A stretch of 64,000 bases of DNA from positions 82,001 to 146,000 of the forward strand of contig KB445824.1 in the NCBI GenBank assembly GCA_000320605.2, read 5' to 3'. Below, one piece after another: positions 33,614 through 45,051 of the stretch. The notes under the pieces are model-generated. The model ran no database searches and was not told the DNA's origin. It saw nothing but the letters and a program-made list of their open reading frames with translations. The translations under genes were made by a program, and so were the position numbers. Every line of letters begins with the position of its first letter. Within the stretch, counting starts at the first letter, position 1. This stretch comes from Gelatoporia subvermispora B (taxonomy: Eukaryota > Basidiomycota > Agaricomycetes > Polyporales > Gelatoporiaceae).

Positions 33614-36429
33614 ATGACCTCCAAAGCTTTTCACGCATATGCCGTCTACGCCGACCAGCTGTATTCTCTCGGACATGGTATGCCTCTGTGGCTTCCAGAG
33701 CCGACGCAGCAGGAAGGCGAGCTACCGGAGCCTGAAGTGCAAATTGGAGACGTCGGATATCTGCACAAGGGCGGCTTTTTCCGTCTGTTTAACATTAGCC
33801 GTCCTCTAGGCGATCCTCTGAACCGCCGGGGATGCCCCGGAGGTCCCAGCTACCAGTCATTCCAGCTCAACACGACCGCAACGTATGATTTGCCTAATGC
33901 GATTCCTCCCGGTTCACTCTACAGTCGGAGCATGAAAGAGATCAGTGTGGGCGCAGGTGCTGCAGTGTTCGTAGCCCGACATATAACAGGGATATGGAGC
34001 GGGCGTACTGACACCCTTTGATGTACTTTACTAGACCCGCGGCCGGCGGAGCGTTCCAGTACCAGTACTCCGGCGGCCAAGGTGCCATCATCGTTCTACA
34101 GGACTCAGCTAAGAGCAAGGAGTTACACGAGAGCCGGAGACTAGTAAACCACATACGTCAGAACTTCGAGCACTGGTATCAATTTGTTACCGAAGAATTG
34201 GACAGGGATCTGCAGCGCGAAGAACTGATCGTGGTGCGCGGCTGGGTGAAGACTACGCATTGGGCGGTCGCTGCTTTCGCAGAAGGAGGTCACTCTGGGT
34301 CACTCACATTCAACACCAACTTCGCTATTCCTGCTAGTGTATCCCTGAACATCAATGTGTCTGCAAATGTTGCTGTCTGCAAGCAACATCGCATAAGCAC
34401 CAACCATCGAGAACAGTCCACACAGACTCTACCAATGCTTACAGGATCAGAATCTAGCTTACATTCCCTAGAGGGCGGTGAGATCAGCGCCAATCAGTGC
34501 ATATTTCTGCATTACTACAAAGTGAAGTTGCGGCGTTTCTGGAGATGGAGACCAATCGATATCAAAGCCGAGGCCGAGCCAAGGGATGACTTCGGCCACC
34601 CGGATGACGGGACGATGCACCCTGTGGCGGCGGACTCTCCGGTAGCATCGACAATAATGGATATCGAAAGCGTACCAGAGCGCTCTCACGTACGTACCAG
34701 TGTTCTCGCCCCCCACAGTAATGCTTAGCGATTCTTGCAGGTGCGAGACCCCGTCGAGGATGTCTTGGACTACATACTGCGAGTACGTCTCCGGCGACTT
34801 CTCCTCTACCTTCATACGGCTTACTTCTGTCCTAGAACTCGGAAGCGCAAGTCGCAATTGCTCACGACGGTCATGTTTATCAGCTGTGCCGGAAGCTCGT
34901 CAGTCGGCTCGATATCACTCATTGATTCCGTATCTGAACTCACTGCCAGGGAGTCGACGTACCTCAGGACTTCGCAAGCCTAATCCAGACCGCGGCGCCA
35001 GATGTCGAGGTTAATGAAGACGGCCGTGCGTAGCCGCATTCCCCAATTTTGAGTATCATCTCATCGCCTCATAGTTGGTATATTGTCTCTCGAGGGGTTC
35101 GAACTGCGTGCACCGGGTATAGAGCTACCAACGGAGCCCGTTGACGTGCTAATGGCTGAAGTGCCGTTGGTGGAGGAACAAGATACTGGGCCCGCGACCG
35201 AAGCACCTGGGATGTCAACAGCCGGTCCACACACAGAGCAAATCATGCTGGAAGATCCCCAGGCCACCCAGCCTACCGAAGCGCTAGAATTTGTCGAGGG
35301 TCCACCCCTCGAAGAAATCTCACACCCTGTTGCTGGCACATCGTCTACTAATGTTGACCTTCCGGAGGGTCCAGCGGCAGGACCATCGGGAGCTCGAGTA
35401 ACAGATGCTCCGAGGGCGAAGAAGCGAGAGATGTTCTTGCTACTAGGTCACGAGGGGAGTGTTGTCTGTTGCGACGTCTCAGCCGATGGCAGATACATTG
35501 CCTCAGGTTCGGAGGATTCAACCGTCCGCATTTGGGATGCAACTGACAGCTCTCCCATCCACACGTGCGAGCGAGGCACGCAGACGATCTTCGAGCTGAT
35601 GTTCCACCCGACGCGCGCAGAGCTTCTCATCTCCTCTACCGACGGTTCTGTGGTCGTCCTAAACATCGAGACCGGAGCGATTCGCGTTATACTCGACGAA
35701 CACGAAGGCAATGTCTGTCCGGCGGTGTACTCCCCAGACGGACGCGTCATCGCGTGCGTGTCGGCAGACAACCACATTCTCATATGGCATGCGGAAACCG
35801 GGGATAAGCTTGCAGATCTTCCAGGGCACGTGGCCGTCGTGCTCTGCCTCGTCTTTTCCGCAGATTCTCGGCGGCTTATCTCAGGCAGTGGCGATCACAT
35901 CGCTTGCATCTGGGACGTCATAGCAGGCGAGGCAATCAACGTGCTGACAGACCACGAGGAAGTCGTGACATGCGCGGCGTTCTCCCCCGACGGAGATCGT
36001 GTCATCACCGGGTCCGACGACGGTACCGCACGCATCTGGAAGGTTGACACGGGCGATGAGCTGGTCATTCTTGGCGAGCACACCGGACCGATCCACTTCG
36101 TCGCGTTCTCGCCTGATGGACGGCGCGTGCTTACAGCGGCGGATGATGGGTTCATCAAGAAGTTTGACGCGTGGGGTGAGGGCAGGATTCACTCGCTAGA
36201 GGATTCAGAACAGACCGTCACGTCTGTTGCGGTTTCTCCGGACGGGACGCGCATCTGTGCGGGCGTCGGTGGTCACATGGTCAAGGTGTGGGATGCCGAT
36301 ATGAACCTACTGGTGGAGTTCGAGGGGCACGCGGATAAGATCAACAAGGTCAAGTTCATGGCGTCAGGGAATAGAGTAGTTTCGGCATCGGACGACCGGT
36401 CGGTTCGTGTGTGGGAGATAGAGGCATGA
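33614..36429 (+). CDS. Uncharacterised fungal N-terminal domain fused to WD40 propeller
   Basis: Exons 33614-33966, 34035-34689, 34741-34782, 34836-34898, 34950-35025, 35075-36429; 2544 nt, 847 residues. Residues 1-400 match a domain I recall from Agaricomycete hypothetical proteins: LYSLGHGMPLW, EVQIGDVGYL, FFRLFNISRP, QGAIIVL, VVRGWVKTTHWAVAAF, DPVEDVLDYIL, EVNEDGLGILSLEG. Residues 400-515 are an acidic Pro-rich linker. About 516-847 hold eight WD40 repeats (GH...FSPDG...SGS-D-T-RIWD), enough for a closed propeller. The small exons 3-5 were chosen because they continue the family motif. The last intron (35026-35074, donor GTGCGT) removes an apparent stop and joins both halves; without it the WD40 half has no ATG at its expected start. 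The first donor (GT-GTTCGT) is the weakest. Likely an intracellular scaffold or sensor. It faces the NACHT-WD40 gene tail to tail, with 110 nt between stop codons. Confidence 0.85.
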
Positions 36430-36539
36430 GCGCCGCGGATATAGCCTTCTCGTGCCACGCATGTGGGTTTATTGTATAGACTTCTCTCAATGGCAAGAAG
36501 ATTCTGTCGCTGTTGTATTACTGCACGGGCTCATGTACA

Positions 36540-39500
36540 CTACACAAAATGTTCACCGAGTGCTAACATTATCTCTGAAATGTCCACTACAGTAACCCTC
36601 CCACTTTGAGTGCCGATGGCTATGAGATGCTTGTTGGAATGAAGAGGGTGCGAATGTATCAGCGTCTCAACATATACGTCCTTGCGCCCAGCACTGGAGT
36701 TTCCGTCCGTCCACCTCGATCGCTCCAGGTAATACACCGGGATTCTGTCGGAGCCAGATCCGGCGACCGTGATTGCGCCGTCGATAACCTGGCATTTGTT
36801 ATGCGGTTGTCGGTGATTTCCCGAGTCTGGTATGACTTGTCCGTCCTCGAGCCGAACTACCAGCGTCTTGCCGAGCTCGCACTCAACATGCACGAATTTG
36901 CTATCTGATGAGATGTTGATCTCACGAATCGTCAGCGCCTCCTTCGCCTCGCTGAGCGTGACGTCAAATTTCTGTTGTATCTTGGAACCCTCCTTCGAGA
37001 CTTTCCAGATGTGAAACGAGTGGTCATCACGTCGATTGGAGAGTTTCGCCTTTGCGGTGACTAACCATTTGTCGTCCAATGAAAATGCGGCAAATGCTGC
37101 CCCAGGATGACTGAGCTTTGTCGACTCTCTGGTCTCAAGATTCATCAAGAGGATTCCGTCCGCAGATGTGATTGATACAACCCGTTTCCCGTTGTGGGAC
37201 ATTGCAAGGGATGTGACGGAGGATGAGCATTTGTAGACTTCTCGTGGAGGCTCATTCTGTGAATGTCCGGTGTGTGAGACTTTCCACTCCAGGATCTGAC
37301 CATCCTGATCGGCTGAGACTAGATGATGGCCCTCGGGGCTGAATGCGAGAGCGGTGACCGGGCTTCTGTCGCCAAAAACGTCCGGAGAAAAGGTCGAGAT
37401 GCCAATGACATCCCATACCTGAATCAGATCATTATTTGACGCAGAGATGAGGAAATCATTGTTCGGTGAGAATGCAATGGAAGTGATTGCAGCACTATGA
37501 TTGGACGAGAGCGTAGGAAGCGAGGTCCAAGTTTGAGTTTCCCACAGGTAGACCGCGTCAGATGCAGCAGCAAGTATGCTACCGTCCGCAGACACGGCAA
37601 TCTGGGATATAGGGGAAGTCGACGGGCAATCCAACTCCTTCGACTTCGTCGCAGTCTCGATATCCCAGATGATGATACGGTTGTTCTTGCTAGCGGATGC
37701 AAGCAAGTTGTGTGTAGGAGGAAAGAATGCTGTCGAGACGACTTCGTCAGTGTGTCCGGAGAGGATGCGCAATGACCTGCGATCTTCTATGTTCCAGACG
37801 CAGACGTCCTGCTTGGAACCCGCGGCTGCAAGTGACCCGTACGAGGCAAAACTGATCGTCGTGGAAATGACAGCATCACACTTGAAACGTAACGGATCAT
37901 CTTTGTTGTTGTCCCAGCGTAGAACAAGAGCTTCATTTCGCACGGCAGAGTAGATGGGTCGATGTACGGAGGTGATAGAAGACGAGGGACCGAACACAGA
38001 GGAGAAGGGCGATAGGCCTTCCGACTTGAGCGATTGCAGATGCTGTCCGTGTTTCGTATCGACATATACGGCGTCGCCTTCGCCTTTCGGGCTTAGTACA
38101 ATCCTGCCCTCGTGATGGTGCCAGTACATATCGAACGATTCTACTTCGTGTTGAAGTGGTAAGGCGAACAGATGTTCCCCAGAGAGAGCATCCCAAACAT
38201 CAACGGCCCCGTCGTTGGAGCAAGACGCAAAGAGCAGTCCTTCAGGATGGAACTTGAGCCCGATAATAGATCCACGACCAGTCGGAATAGTTCGTAGGTG
38301 CGAATTCCAGTGCGTACTCCTCGGGGACATAATGCGCATAACATGCTTCTGGGAATGATCAGGATAGTCGTGAAGCGCGCACAGTGGGGCCTGAGGGAGT
38401 GCGGACGCATAGATTTGCTCAGGGCAATGGCTGATGGTATCGTAGAACTGGACGGACAGTCGAAGTGAATCATGTAGGAGGTCGCAAGTACGACTTTCCC
38501 ACCCCCGTACATCGGAATGTGCCTAAAGAGAACCACATTTTTTGTTAATATAATGGGCAGAGACCGACAGGGAGACTGCGTACCTTGTACCATTTCCGAA
38601 CTACCTGCAACATATGCATTGCGTCGTCAAGACGATTGAGGTAGCTCATGGTCTCAAGCCACAGGAGTAGCTTCCGAGAGCAAAATTGATTGACGAGATC
38701 AATCAACAGCGACGTCTCTGCACTGGCGGAGCCACAAACATATCCGGCCCAATGCTTGCATGCATATTGGACGTGTTCGGCTACTGTGCAATCTGCAGCG
38801 CTGTCCAGTGTTCTGTGGTACGTGAATGGGCATAGGGATTTATCTGCGATTGGCCTGCGCTGAAGGCTGTCTCCTGAGTTGAGGACCTTCAGGCAACTGC
38901 GGGCTAGATGGTAACTAGCTTTAACGGGATCGACGTAGAACTTGTCAGCGCAGCGTCGCTTGTCGGTGAGATACTGAGGGAAGGTGGCGTGGATAGGTCG
39001 AATCCTCCCATGCTTTGTGTGATCTGGTATGCGAATGATGACCGACTGAAGATGATCAACCACATTCAAAACGTGCTTCGTCTCAACATCCAATAGCTCC
39101 GCCATCGTGTCAATTGATAGCGAGTCGCGGATCATTGCGACTGCACGTAGCACTTGTCGGTCTTCCTTTGTAAGTGTCGTCTCTTCAAACGCCTTTTCCA
39201 GGACGCTGCCATATAGCGCATCGAGTTTCGAGTATGCACTGGTGCCAGTGAATTCAGTTTCCCCTTCCTCGTCGCCGTCCTCAGCCATGTGATCGCGAGA
39301 GAGGAGAAGATCTAGGTATTCGTCCGCTCGATGAGGAGAGTTGCACAGGTAATCCATCGCGACCTTAGCGTATACGAACAGCCCGTCCGCCATCTCCGCA
39401 AGCTGCTGAGTGGCGTCTGGATGCAATTTCAGGAAGTCTGCAGGAAGATCGGGATCCTGTCTGCGTTTATCCAGATAGTTCTTGATATCGTCGGAAACGA

Positions 39501-41068
39501 CCGCCTTGTCGACGCTGCTCAAACGCATGGTATGCACGCGATGCTTGACGGCGGAAGAAGTGAAGAAGTCGTAAATGTGTTTCTCCGGACGCGTGGTGAG
39601 AAAGATACGAAGCGGGAACTTTGCCGCGTCCGGTAAGCCGATAAGGAGTTCAAGCATCTTCCGTATCGTGGCGTGGTTCCCCGCGCATTCATCGACCGCG
39701 TCAACCAGGATAGCGACCGGACTATGGTCGGCCCGCACATGGCCCAGCGGAATCTTCAGCAGATCTTCCACCTGATACTGCATCTGCGCGCTATGGTTGA
39801 GTCGTAGCTTGTGATGACTCTGAGCACCGCCGATGACATGGTCTGACATTTCTTCATGCGCGTGGGCGAGATCGTGCGCGATGGTTTTGAACAGGTCGCT
39901 AGCCTGCAAGCTCGTTGACCCGCTCCCGAAGAAGAAGCTGCAGCCTAGTATCTTGTTCTGTTTGAGACGATGAGCCATCTCCATAGCAATGGTAGATTTC
40001 CCCATGCCAGCTTCTCCCATCAATACGAAGACCGGAGGCTCTGACCGCTCAGCGGCCGTCGCCCATTTGACCAGTTCGTCAAAAAGGGATTTCCGTGTCC
40101 CCTCAAGCGCTCGCTCGATATGCTGAGTGTGAAGCGATTCGTGACTCGCGTCGGCAGGACCCAAATTCCTGAGAGTTTCCCTGTTATCTAAAAAAGAGGA
40201 GATCGCTCGTCAGTGCATGTTCACATAGATTTCCTTGGCGGGACAGCGTGCGCACCTGTGTTGGCCTGTCTATTAGCAATAGTCTAGAGTTCTCAAAAGG
40301 TCAATATCAATTGCAACGCAACCATATCGTAACGTACGGTCACAGTGGAGTGCACTTGCGTCAGAATCCCAGAGACCTCACTAACAAGTGCCTCTACCTT
40401 GATGCCATTGCGAAGCTGTAGTAGGGTATTAAATCACCATGAAATACGACATTGAAGGTCAGGCCACCAACCTCGAAAGCCGAGACATCCTCGTCAATCA
40501 TGACGTTGAGCTGTTTGAGTATTTTGCTATCCCTGTAAGCATTCAAGCAGCGAAGCAGGAAGTGTCTTGCGCCGAGCTTGGTGGCTTGGTGCGCAGCACC
40601 ATCAAGCGATCTTGGTGGACGACTTAGCAAGATGACAATCTCAGATACAGACGAAACGGCATACCTTTGAAGCTCATCGATTCTCATGAGTAGATCTGCG
40701 ACATTGGGATCCGTGATAGGAAGGGAACCGGAACCTCCTGCGCCGATGCTGCGCGCAGAGGAGATGATAATATTCGAAATCTTGCGTATTTTACAGGCTA
40801 GAGAGCGTCTCGATTGATCATTTTCACGGGTTTTCTGGACAGCATATGATGTGACATCGGCAATTTGCACGGAGTCTCAGCAACTTACCTCCACCATCTC
40901 AATCAAAAACACAAGTGATGCCGCGACCTTGTCCAAGCCTGGAATCGGAGAGAGCGTGAGCACTGCTTCCGCTTCTTCGAGCCCAAGTCGAATCGTTCTG
41001 AGTATCAGTTCCGTCGCCTCTTCCTTCTCTATGCTAAGAGAATTATCCGCCGCAGCCGAATCGGACAT
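36540..41068 (-). CDS. NACHT-WD40 NLR (STAND NTPase)
   Basis: Exons 40889-41068, 40665-40834, 40472-40622, 40338-40415, 40256-40265, 38584-40187, 36540-38522; 4176 nt, 1391 residues. Residues 1-190 form a helical bundle (LTLSPIPGL...DELQ...ATKLGAR) resembling the MLKL/HeLo-like N-termini of Agaricomycete NLRs that can signal cell death. The NACHT starts near 245: Walker A GEAGMGKST (254-262), Walker B ILVDAVDEC (356-364), sensor-like LTTRP. A winged-helix-like region follows. From about 765 to the end there are roughly 10-14 WD40-like repeats (LSGHTDEVVSTAFFP, SAAITSIAFSPNNDFLISAS), suggesting two propellers for ligand sensing. Family role: oligomerising innate-immune or allorecognition switch. 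The 10-nt exon 40256-40265 was required for frame and gives TANTDNRETL; its exact edges are inferred. A second in-frame ATG at 41089 is possible; 41068 matches the start of the fragment at 44113. Confidence 0.88.
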
Positions 41069-42535
41069 ATTGCTGATGTGTTGACTCATCAGCTGTTCGT
41101 AGGATCGCGTAGAAGGGTGGTACTCGCCTTTCGTAGCTTATTCGAAGTAACAGACAAGGAGGGTTGGAGACAATCTCTGGCGCTGAGACACCTATACTTA
41201 TAGTACGGCGGCTACAACAAGGGAAAATAACCATTTGCATATATTGTGTAGGAAACAACCGCACCGGAGGCTTCAGGATGCTCCGGGCGAAGTTGATGGG
41301 TGCAGTGCCCTCCTACACGCAGTACGCAGCTTTGCATCATCCTCATTTCTCTAGTTGGCAGCACCACCTCCAATCGGATCGCTCTTTGAGCCACATTGCG
41401 TGTGCCCTCGAGGTGTCCTCTGAGACAAGTGTATATAAAATACAAAGGCCATATGCCGCGTAGTCACTCTGTGACGACGGAGGTACGAATACGGAGTGCA
41501 ACTCAAAGCAACCAATAGGAAAGTACATCTGCGTGCCGCTAGTTGTGAAGAGCAAAGCGACACTGATCATAATGGCATCGACATTACCACATGTTAGGTC
41601 ACGGTATATTGTCTAGTGAGAGATTCAGCACCTCAGACTGTCAAATGTCGTGTATATCAATAAAAGAATTGCCACTGAAGTTGACGCGATACACGCACTT
41701 GACCGCCCTTGAAAATGCGCTATGCTTCTGTAGACGATCCGCATTGATTGTGTGAGTGTTCTGCATCATGTTGCGTGGAAGCTTTGGTTCAGTACGCGCA
41801 TGGAAGTGGAAGCCAAGAAGAACAGAGGAATGGAACGCGGTGTAATTGAACTCAAATACAACGCGACATCGTTCTGTAGAATGGATCTGGCCACGTGGGC
41901 TCGCAAGCGCTGAGCGTGCGTTCCCGTGATTCTACGGCAACTTTCTCATCTGGTCCTGGTGATTTGTACGCTGCTGTCTGCTTCATCCGTATGGCCAATT
42001 GTAGGGAGTTGAAGCAGACTCATAGATGGTCCAAGGACACGACTGAAAGAGTGACATGGAGGGAGACTGTTCCTAGTGAGCGGCTTTCCGTGATTTGAAT
42101 GCGCCCTGAACCGTGATCGCGACAGACTACACGGCAATTTGCGTCCAGTGGACGTATGCCAGCCAGGTAGAGGGCCCCGTTGAAACCATCTATACACGCC
42201 ATCTGTGAGTTCCCCGCCTTTGCTACGTTGCAGTCCCAGCCGTTCTTGTTCCCGAACTGTCGGGTCATGCTCAGCTGCATACGAAGATGGACACCAAGCC
42301 CGAGACCCAGTATATCAAGTTCGCGTGCCGTGTTCTAGGTCCGCAGCTGCCTGCGATGTTCGATCCGCCGAAAGATTGATCATGCGCCATACAGCATCAC
42401 GCATTACAAACGTGCCGATTTGACCCGCCGGACCCCTCACGCGCTTTCGCCTCGTTGCTACATGCAGACTTCTGTCAAATCATCCGTCCTCCCTTACACC
42501 CATCGCCTGGCTTGGCCTGCCGACTACAAGCTGAC
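41069..42535. promoter_or_regulatory. Divergent promoter region of NLR and carbonic anhydrase 1
   Basis: The two genes start back to back with 1.47 kb between. A block at about 41890-41925 (CACGTGG-CTCG-AAGCGCT) recurs at 44428-44450, part of the duplicated unit. No gene is supported inside. Confidence 0.4.
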
Positions 42536-43439
42536 ATGTTGAATGATCACATCCTCGCGCAACTCCTTGCCCAGAACAAACATTGGGCAGCCGAAGTAGA
42601 GAAGAACGACCCGGGCTTCTTCAAACAGTCGTCTATTGCCCAGCACCCGAAAGTACGTGATCCTGCACACAATTGTCTTTGATCACCTCGATCACACCCC
42701 CCGCTGTTGATATCGATGGCCCTGCTCCCGAGATCGCTGGTGCAAGGAGTACCAGGCGAGCCCTGATAGCCACGTCGTTTTGTCGATCAAAATTTGGACG
42801 AGATCTTGCGTGTTTGCTAACTTGAGGATAGGTACTATGGATTGGGTGCGCAGATTCGCGTGTCCCTGAGTCGGTCCTTACGGCGTCCATACCTGGCGCA
42901 ATTTTTACTCATCGCAATATTGCCAAGTGCGTTGCTACCCAAGTCGGCGAAGCCGTCCGCGCTTCTTACTATCATCTAGCCAATGCCACCTAAATGATGA
43001 CAATATCCTCTCTGTGCTCGAGTACGCCGTCGGTACTGTGGGGGTCAGACACATCATCATCGTGGGCCACACCCACTGCGGCGGCGTGGCGCACGCATGG
43101 GCAACTGCGCACGACAAGGTCCCGCACGAGCATTTTGCGAACTGGGGTGACCACATTCCCCGCATGCTATCACCTGAAACGCCCCTGTCTCGCTGGCTGG
43201 AGCCGCTCACGGAGGTTGCCCGCGCGAAGCCTGAGCTGTCGGTCGAAGAGCTTGGGGTGGCAAACGTGCACGCGCAGGTCATGAATGTCACCCGAAGCAA
43301 GGCTGTCCAGCAGGCGTGGACGGAGGGCCACGATCTGTGGATTCATGGGTGGGAGTATCACCTAGGAACGGGGAGGTTGCAGGACCTCCATCTGACGGCT
43401 GGTCGCGAGACGTTTGAAGGACCCTCTGCCATAGTTTGA
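42536..43439 (+). CDS. Beta-carbonic anhydrase 1
   Basis: Exons 42536-42652, 42832-42926, 42980-43439; 672 nt, 223 residues. Interconverts CO2 and bicarbonate with a zinc ion. Zinc ligands Cys45 in CADSR, His101 and Cys104 in GHTHCGG; Asp47/Arg49 form the usual dyad. About 220 residues is the normal length for fungal cytosolic enzymes and no targeting peptide is evident. Exon 2 begins exactly at [10 protein letters not shown], and the third intron boundary restores RNIAN, both conserved. It is a close tandem paralogue of the gene at 45052 with identical exon lengths (117, 95, 460). The TATA-like box of the sister gene is missing upstream (see findings), so expression may differ. Confidence 0.93.
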
Positions 43440-43810
43440 TTATTTGCTTCTCTTCGTCAGCTCAGCTTCTGGACCGTGTCATGTACGACTAGATCACATC
43501 AATTGTGACCAAGCCTATTGTCTTTGTTGACCCTTCTTTCTCTGGAAGGCCGAGATAAAATCAAGTACGAAGTGACCACCGTCGTTTTTACCCTTATCTG
43601 ATAGGAGAACGAAGTCAGCAGCTACAGGAATGCAGAATGGTCTTCGTCTCAGTGCGTTCCTTTCGTAGCCAATTACACTGTCGCCCGCCCATACTTGATC
43701 CTATCCTCAGCAACGAGGAGTCGTGCACACCAGAATATGTTTCGTCTGGTTATTGCCACGCGTTTCCGGATGTTGTGTAGTGTACACCGTGACGTGACAG
43801 CGTTCGGACA

Positions 43811-44113
43811 TCAATTGAAATCGTCATTGTTGTCGTCGTCCTCCGGTGGAGTGAAGATCAGATGTAGCATAGGGGGATCGAGTGAAAAGCGAACGTGCAT
43901 CTTCACCAGTTCGACGATACCTATGAGTGACGCTGTAGCGTGTCTTAAGCCGAGCAATGGAGGGAGCTGGAGTTCACCTTCCACTCCCTTTAGAGCGAGA
44001 TGAGCCGTTTCGACCACCACCTCGTCTTCTGTAGCGCAACACTCTGACACATCTGCTGTCGACACTGACTCTTCAACTCCCAACGACTTCACCGCTGCGG
44101 ACGTATCGGACAT
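43811..44113 (-). pseudogene. Remnant of NLR N-terminus
   Basis: A 100-residue frame begins MSDTSAA and continues ...VETAHLALKGVEGELQLPPLLGLRHATASLIGIVEL. This aligns with the first exon of the NLR (MSDSAAA... LILRTIRLGLEEAEAVLTLSPIPGLDKVAASLVFLIEMVE). Where the NLR has a GTAAGT donor, this copy has GTGAAG, and the frame runs on into an Asp/Asn-rich tail and a stop. No NACHT or WD40 sequence follows before carbonic anhydrase 1. It could still be expressed as a short orphan of the N-terminal signalling bundle; decay is more likely. Confidence 0.65.
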
Positions 44114-44981
44114 TTCTGCCCAAATGGCTGAGGTTGAGTTGGCTGCCCGTCGAGTGCTATGGGCGGATCATGCTCCCTGCTTACATGTCATTCTGAGGGC
44201 CTAAACGTTGCATGCTAGCAGTAATTTTCTCAGCTGTGAAGGTGACTTATAACTTATAAGATGGTGCCTGCGTCAAACCGAGGCGCCTCAAGATCGAGCA
44301 GTAAGCAGTATCAGACAGGATGTGAAGTTACAAGACGCTCAGAACATAGAGGTCGCGATGCATCATGCGCCCTCGCCGCATAAGAGGAATGCGAGGCGCC
44401 GCGAGCAGATTGAGCGTGAATGCAACACCACGTGGTCTCGTAAGCGCTTCTTCGATATTGATAAAGGCTGCCCTGTGATCATTAGTCTAGTCATAACCTC
44501 TCTTTCACAACAACAAAGTGGGGATAACAATTACAGCAGATCTGTTACTGGTACGCATTTCTGAGATGTGATTACTAGGACCTTAAATCCAGGCACGATT
44601 CTGCAGGATACTTTTGTGTGTAATGATCATACACCAGACCGGATCGAGGATTCCACGGAAGGAACTACGTGTCATTCGGGGACACCCCGCCTTCGCTGCA
44701 TTACAAGCCACAGGTCGGTGGCGCATTGACACTTCTCCGCCTCATTATGAATGTTCTCACTCTCGAGGTGTCAGCTCATGTTCATTTTCTGCGGTCCTTC
44801 AGGTATTCACTGCATCCGGAGACAGACGTCAGGCACGGAGTCGAAGCCATCCCCGATGTTTCAGGCCGCGGGGATTTGTTAGGCCCGCGACTATCTGCAA
44901 TAGATGCTCCGACGGAACATGGGCTGTGAAGTATGCAGCATTTGTGCATTGCATATGCGCGGATGTTACGCGCTGGCTCCG

Positions 44982-44988
44982 TATATAT
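44982..44988 (+). promoter_or_regulatory. TATA-like box of carbonic anhydrase 2
   Basis: TATATAT about 65 nt upstream of the ATG at 45052. The aligned promoter of carbonic anhydrase 1 lacks about 12 nt including this motif. Confidence 0.5.
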
Positions 44989-45051
44989 TGCGCCTCGTTG
45001 TTGCCGTCTTCACAGTCATCGGCTAGCTTGATCTGCCGACTACCTGCTATC

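Larger units (their letters stand above)
43440..45051. other. Interval between carbonic anhydrases, part of tandem duplication
   Basis: It contains the NLR 5' remnant (43811-44113) and the promoter of carbonic anhydrase 2. Otherwise no gene is supported. Confidence 0.5.

Noticed and set aside
35083..36429. Separate WD40 gene starting here
   Set aside because: The codon at 35083 is TTG, no ATG exists between the upstream stop and the first residues, and a good intron links it to the gene at 33614.
36540..38339. Separate WD40-only gene
   Set aside because: It opens with a non-start position inside a longer frame and joins the NACHT exon through the intron 38523-38583 in phase.
40394..41089. 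Two small independent genes at the NLR 5' end
   Set aside because: They are NLR exons 1-3 read through introns; splicing gives a continuous helical N-terminal domain.
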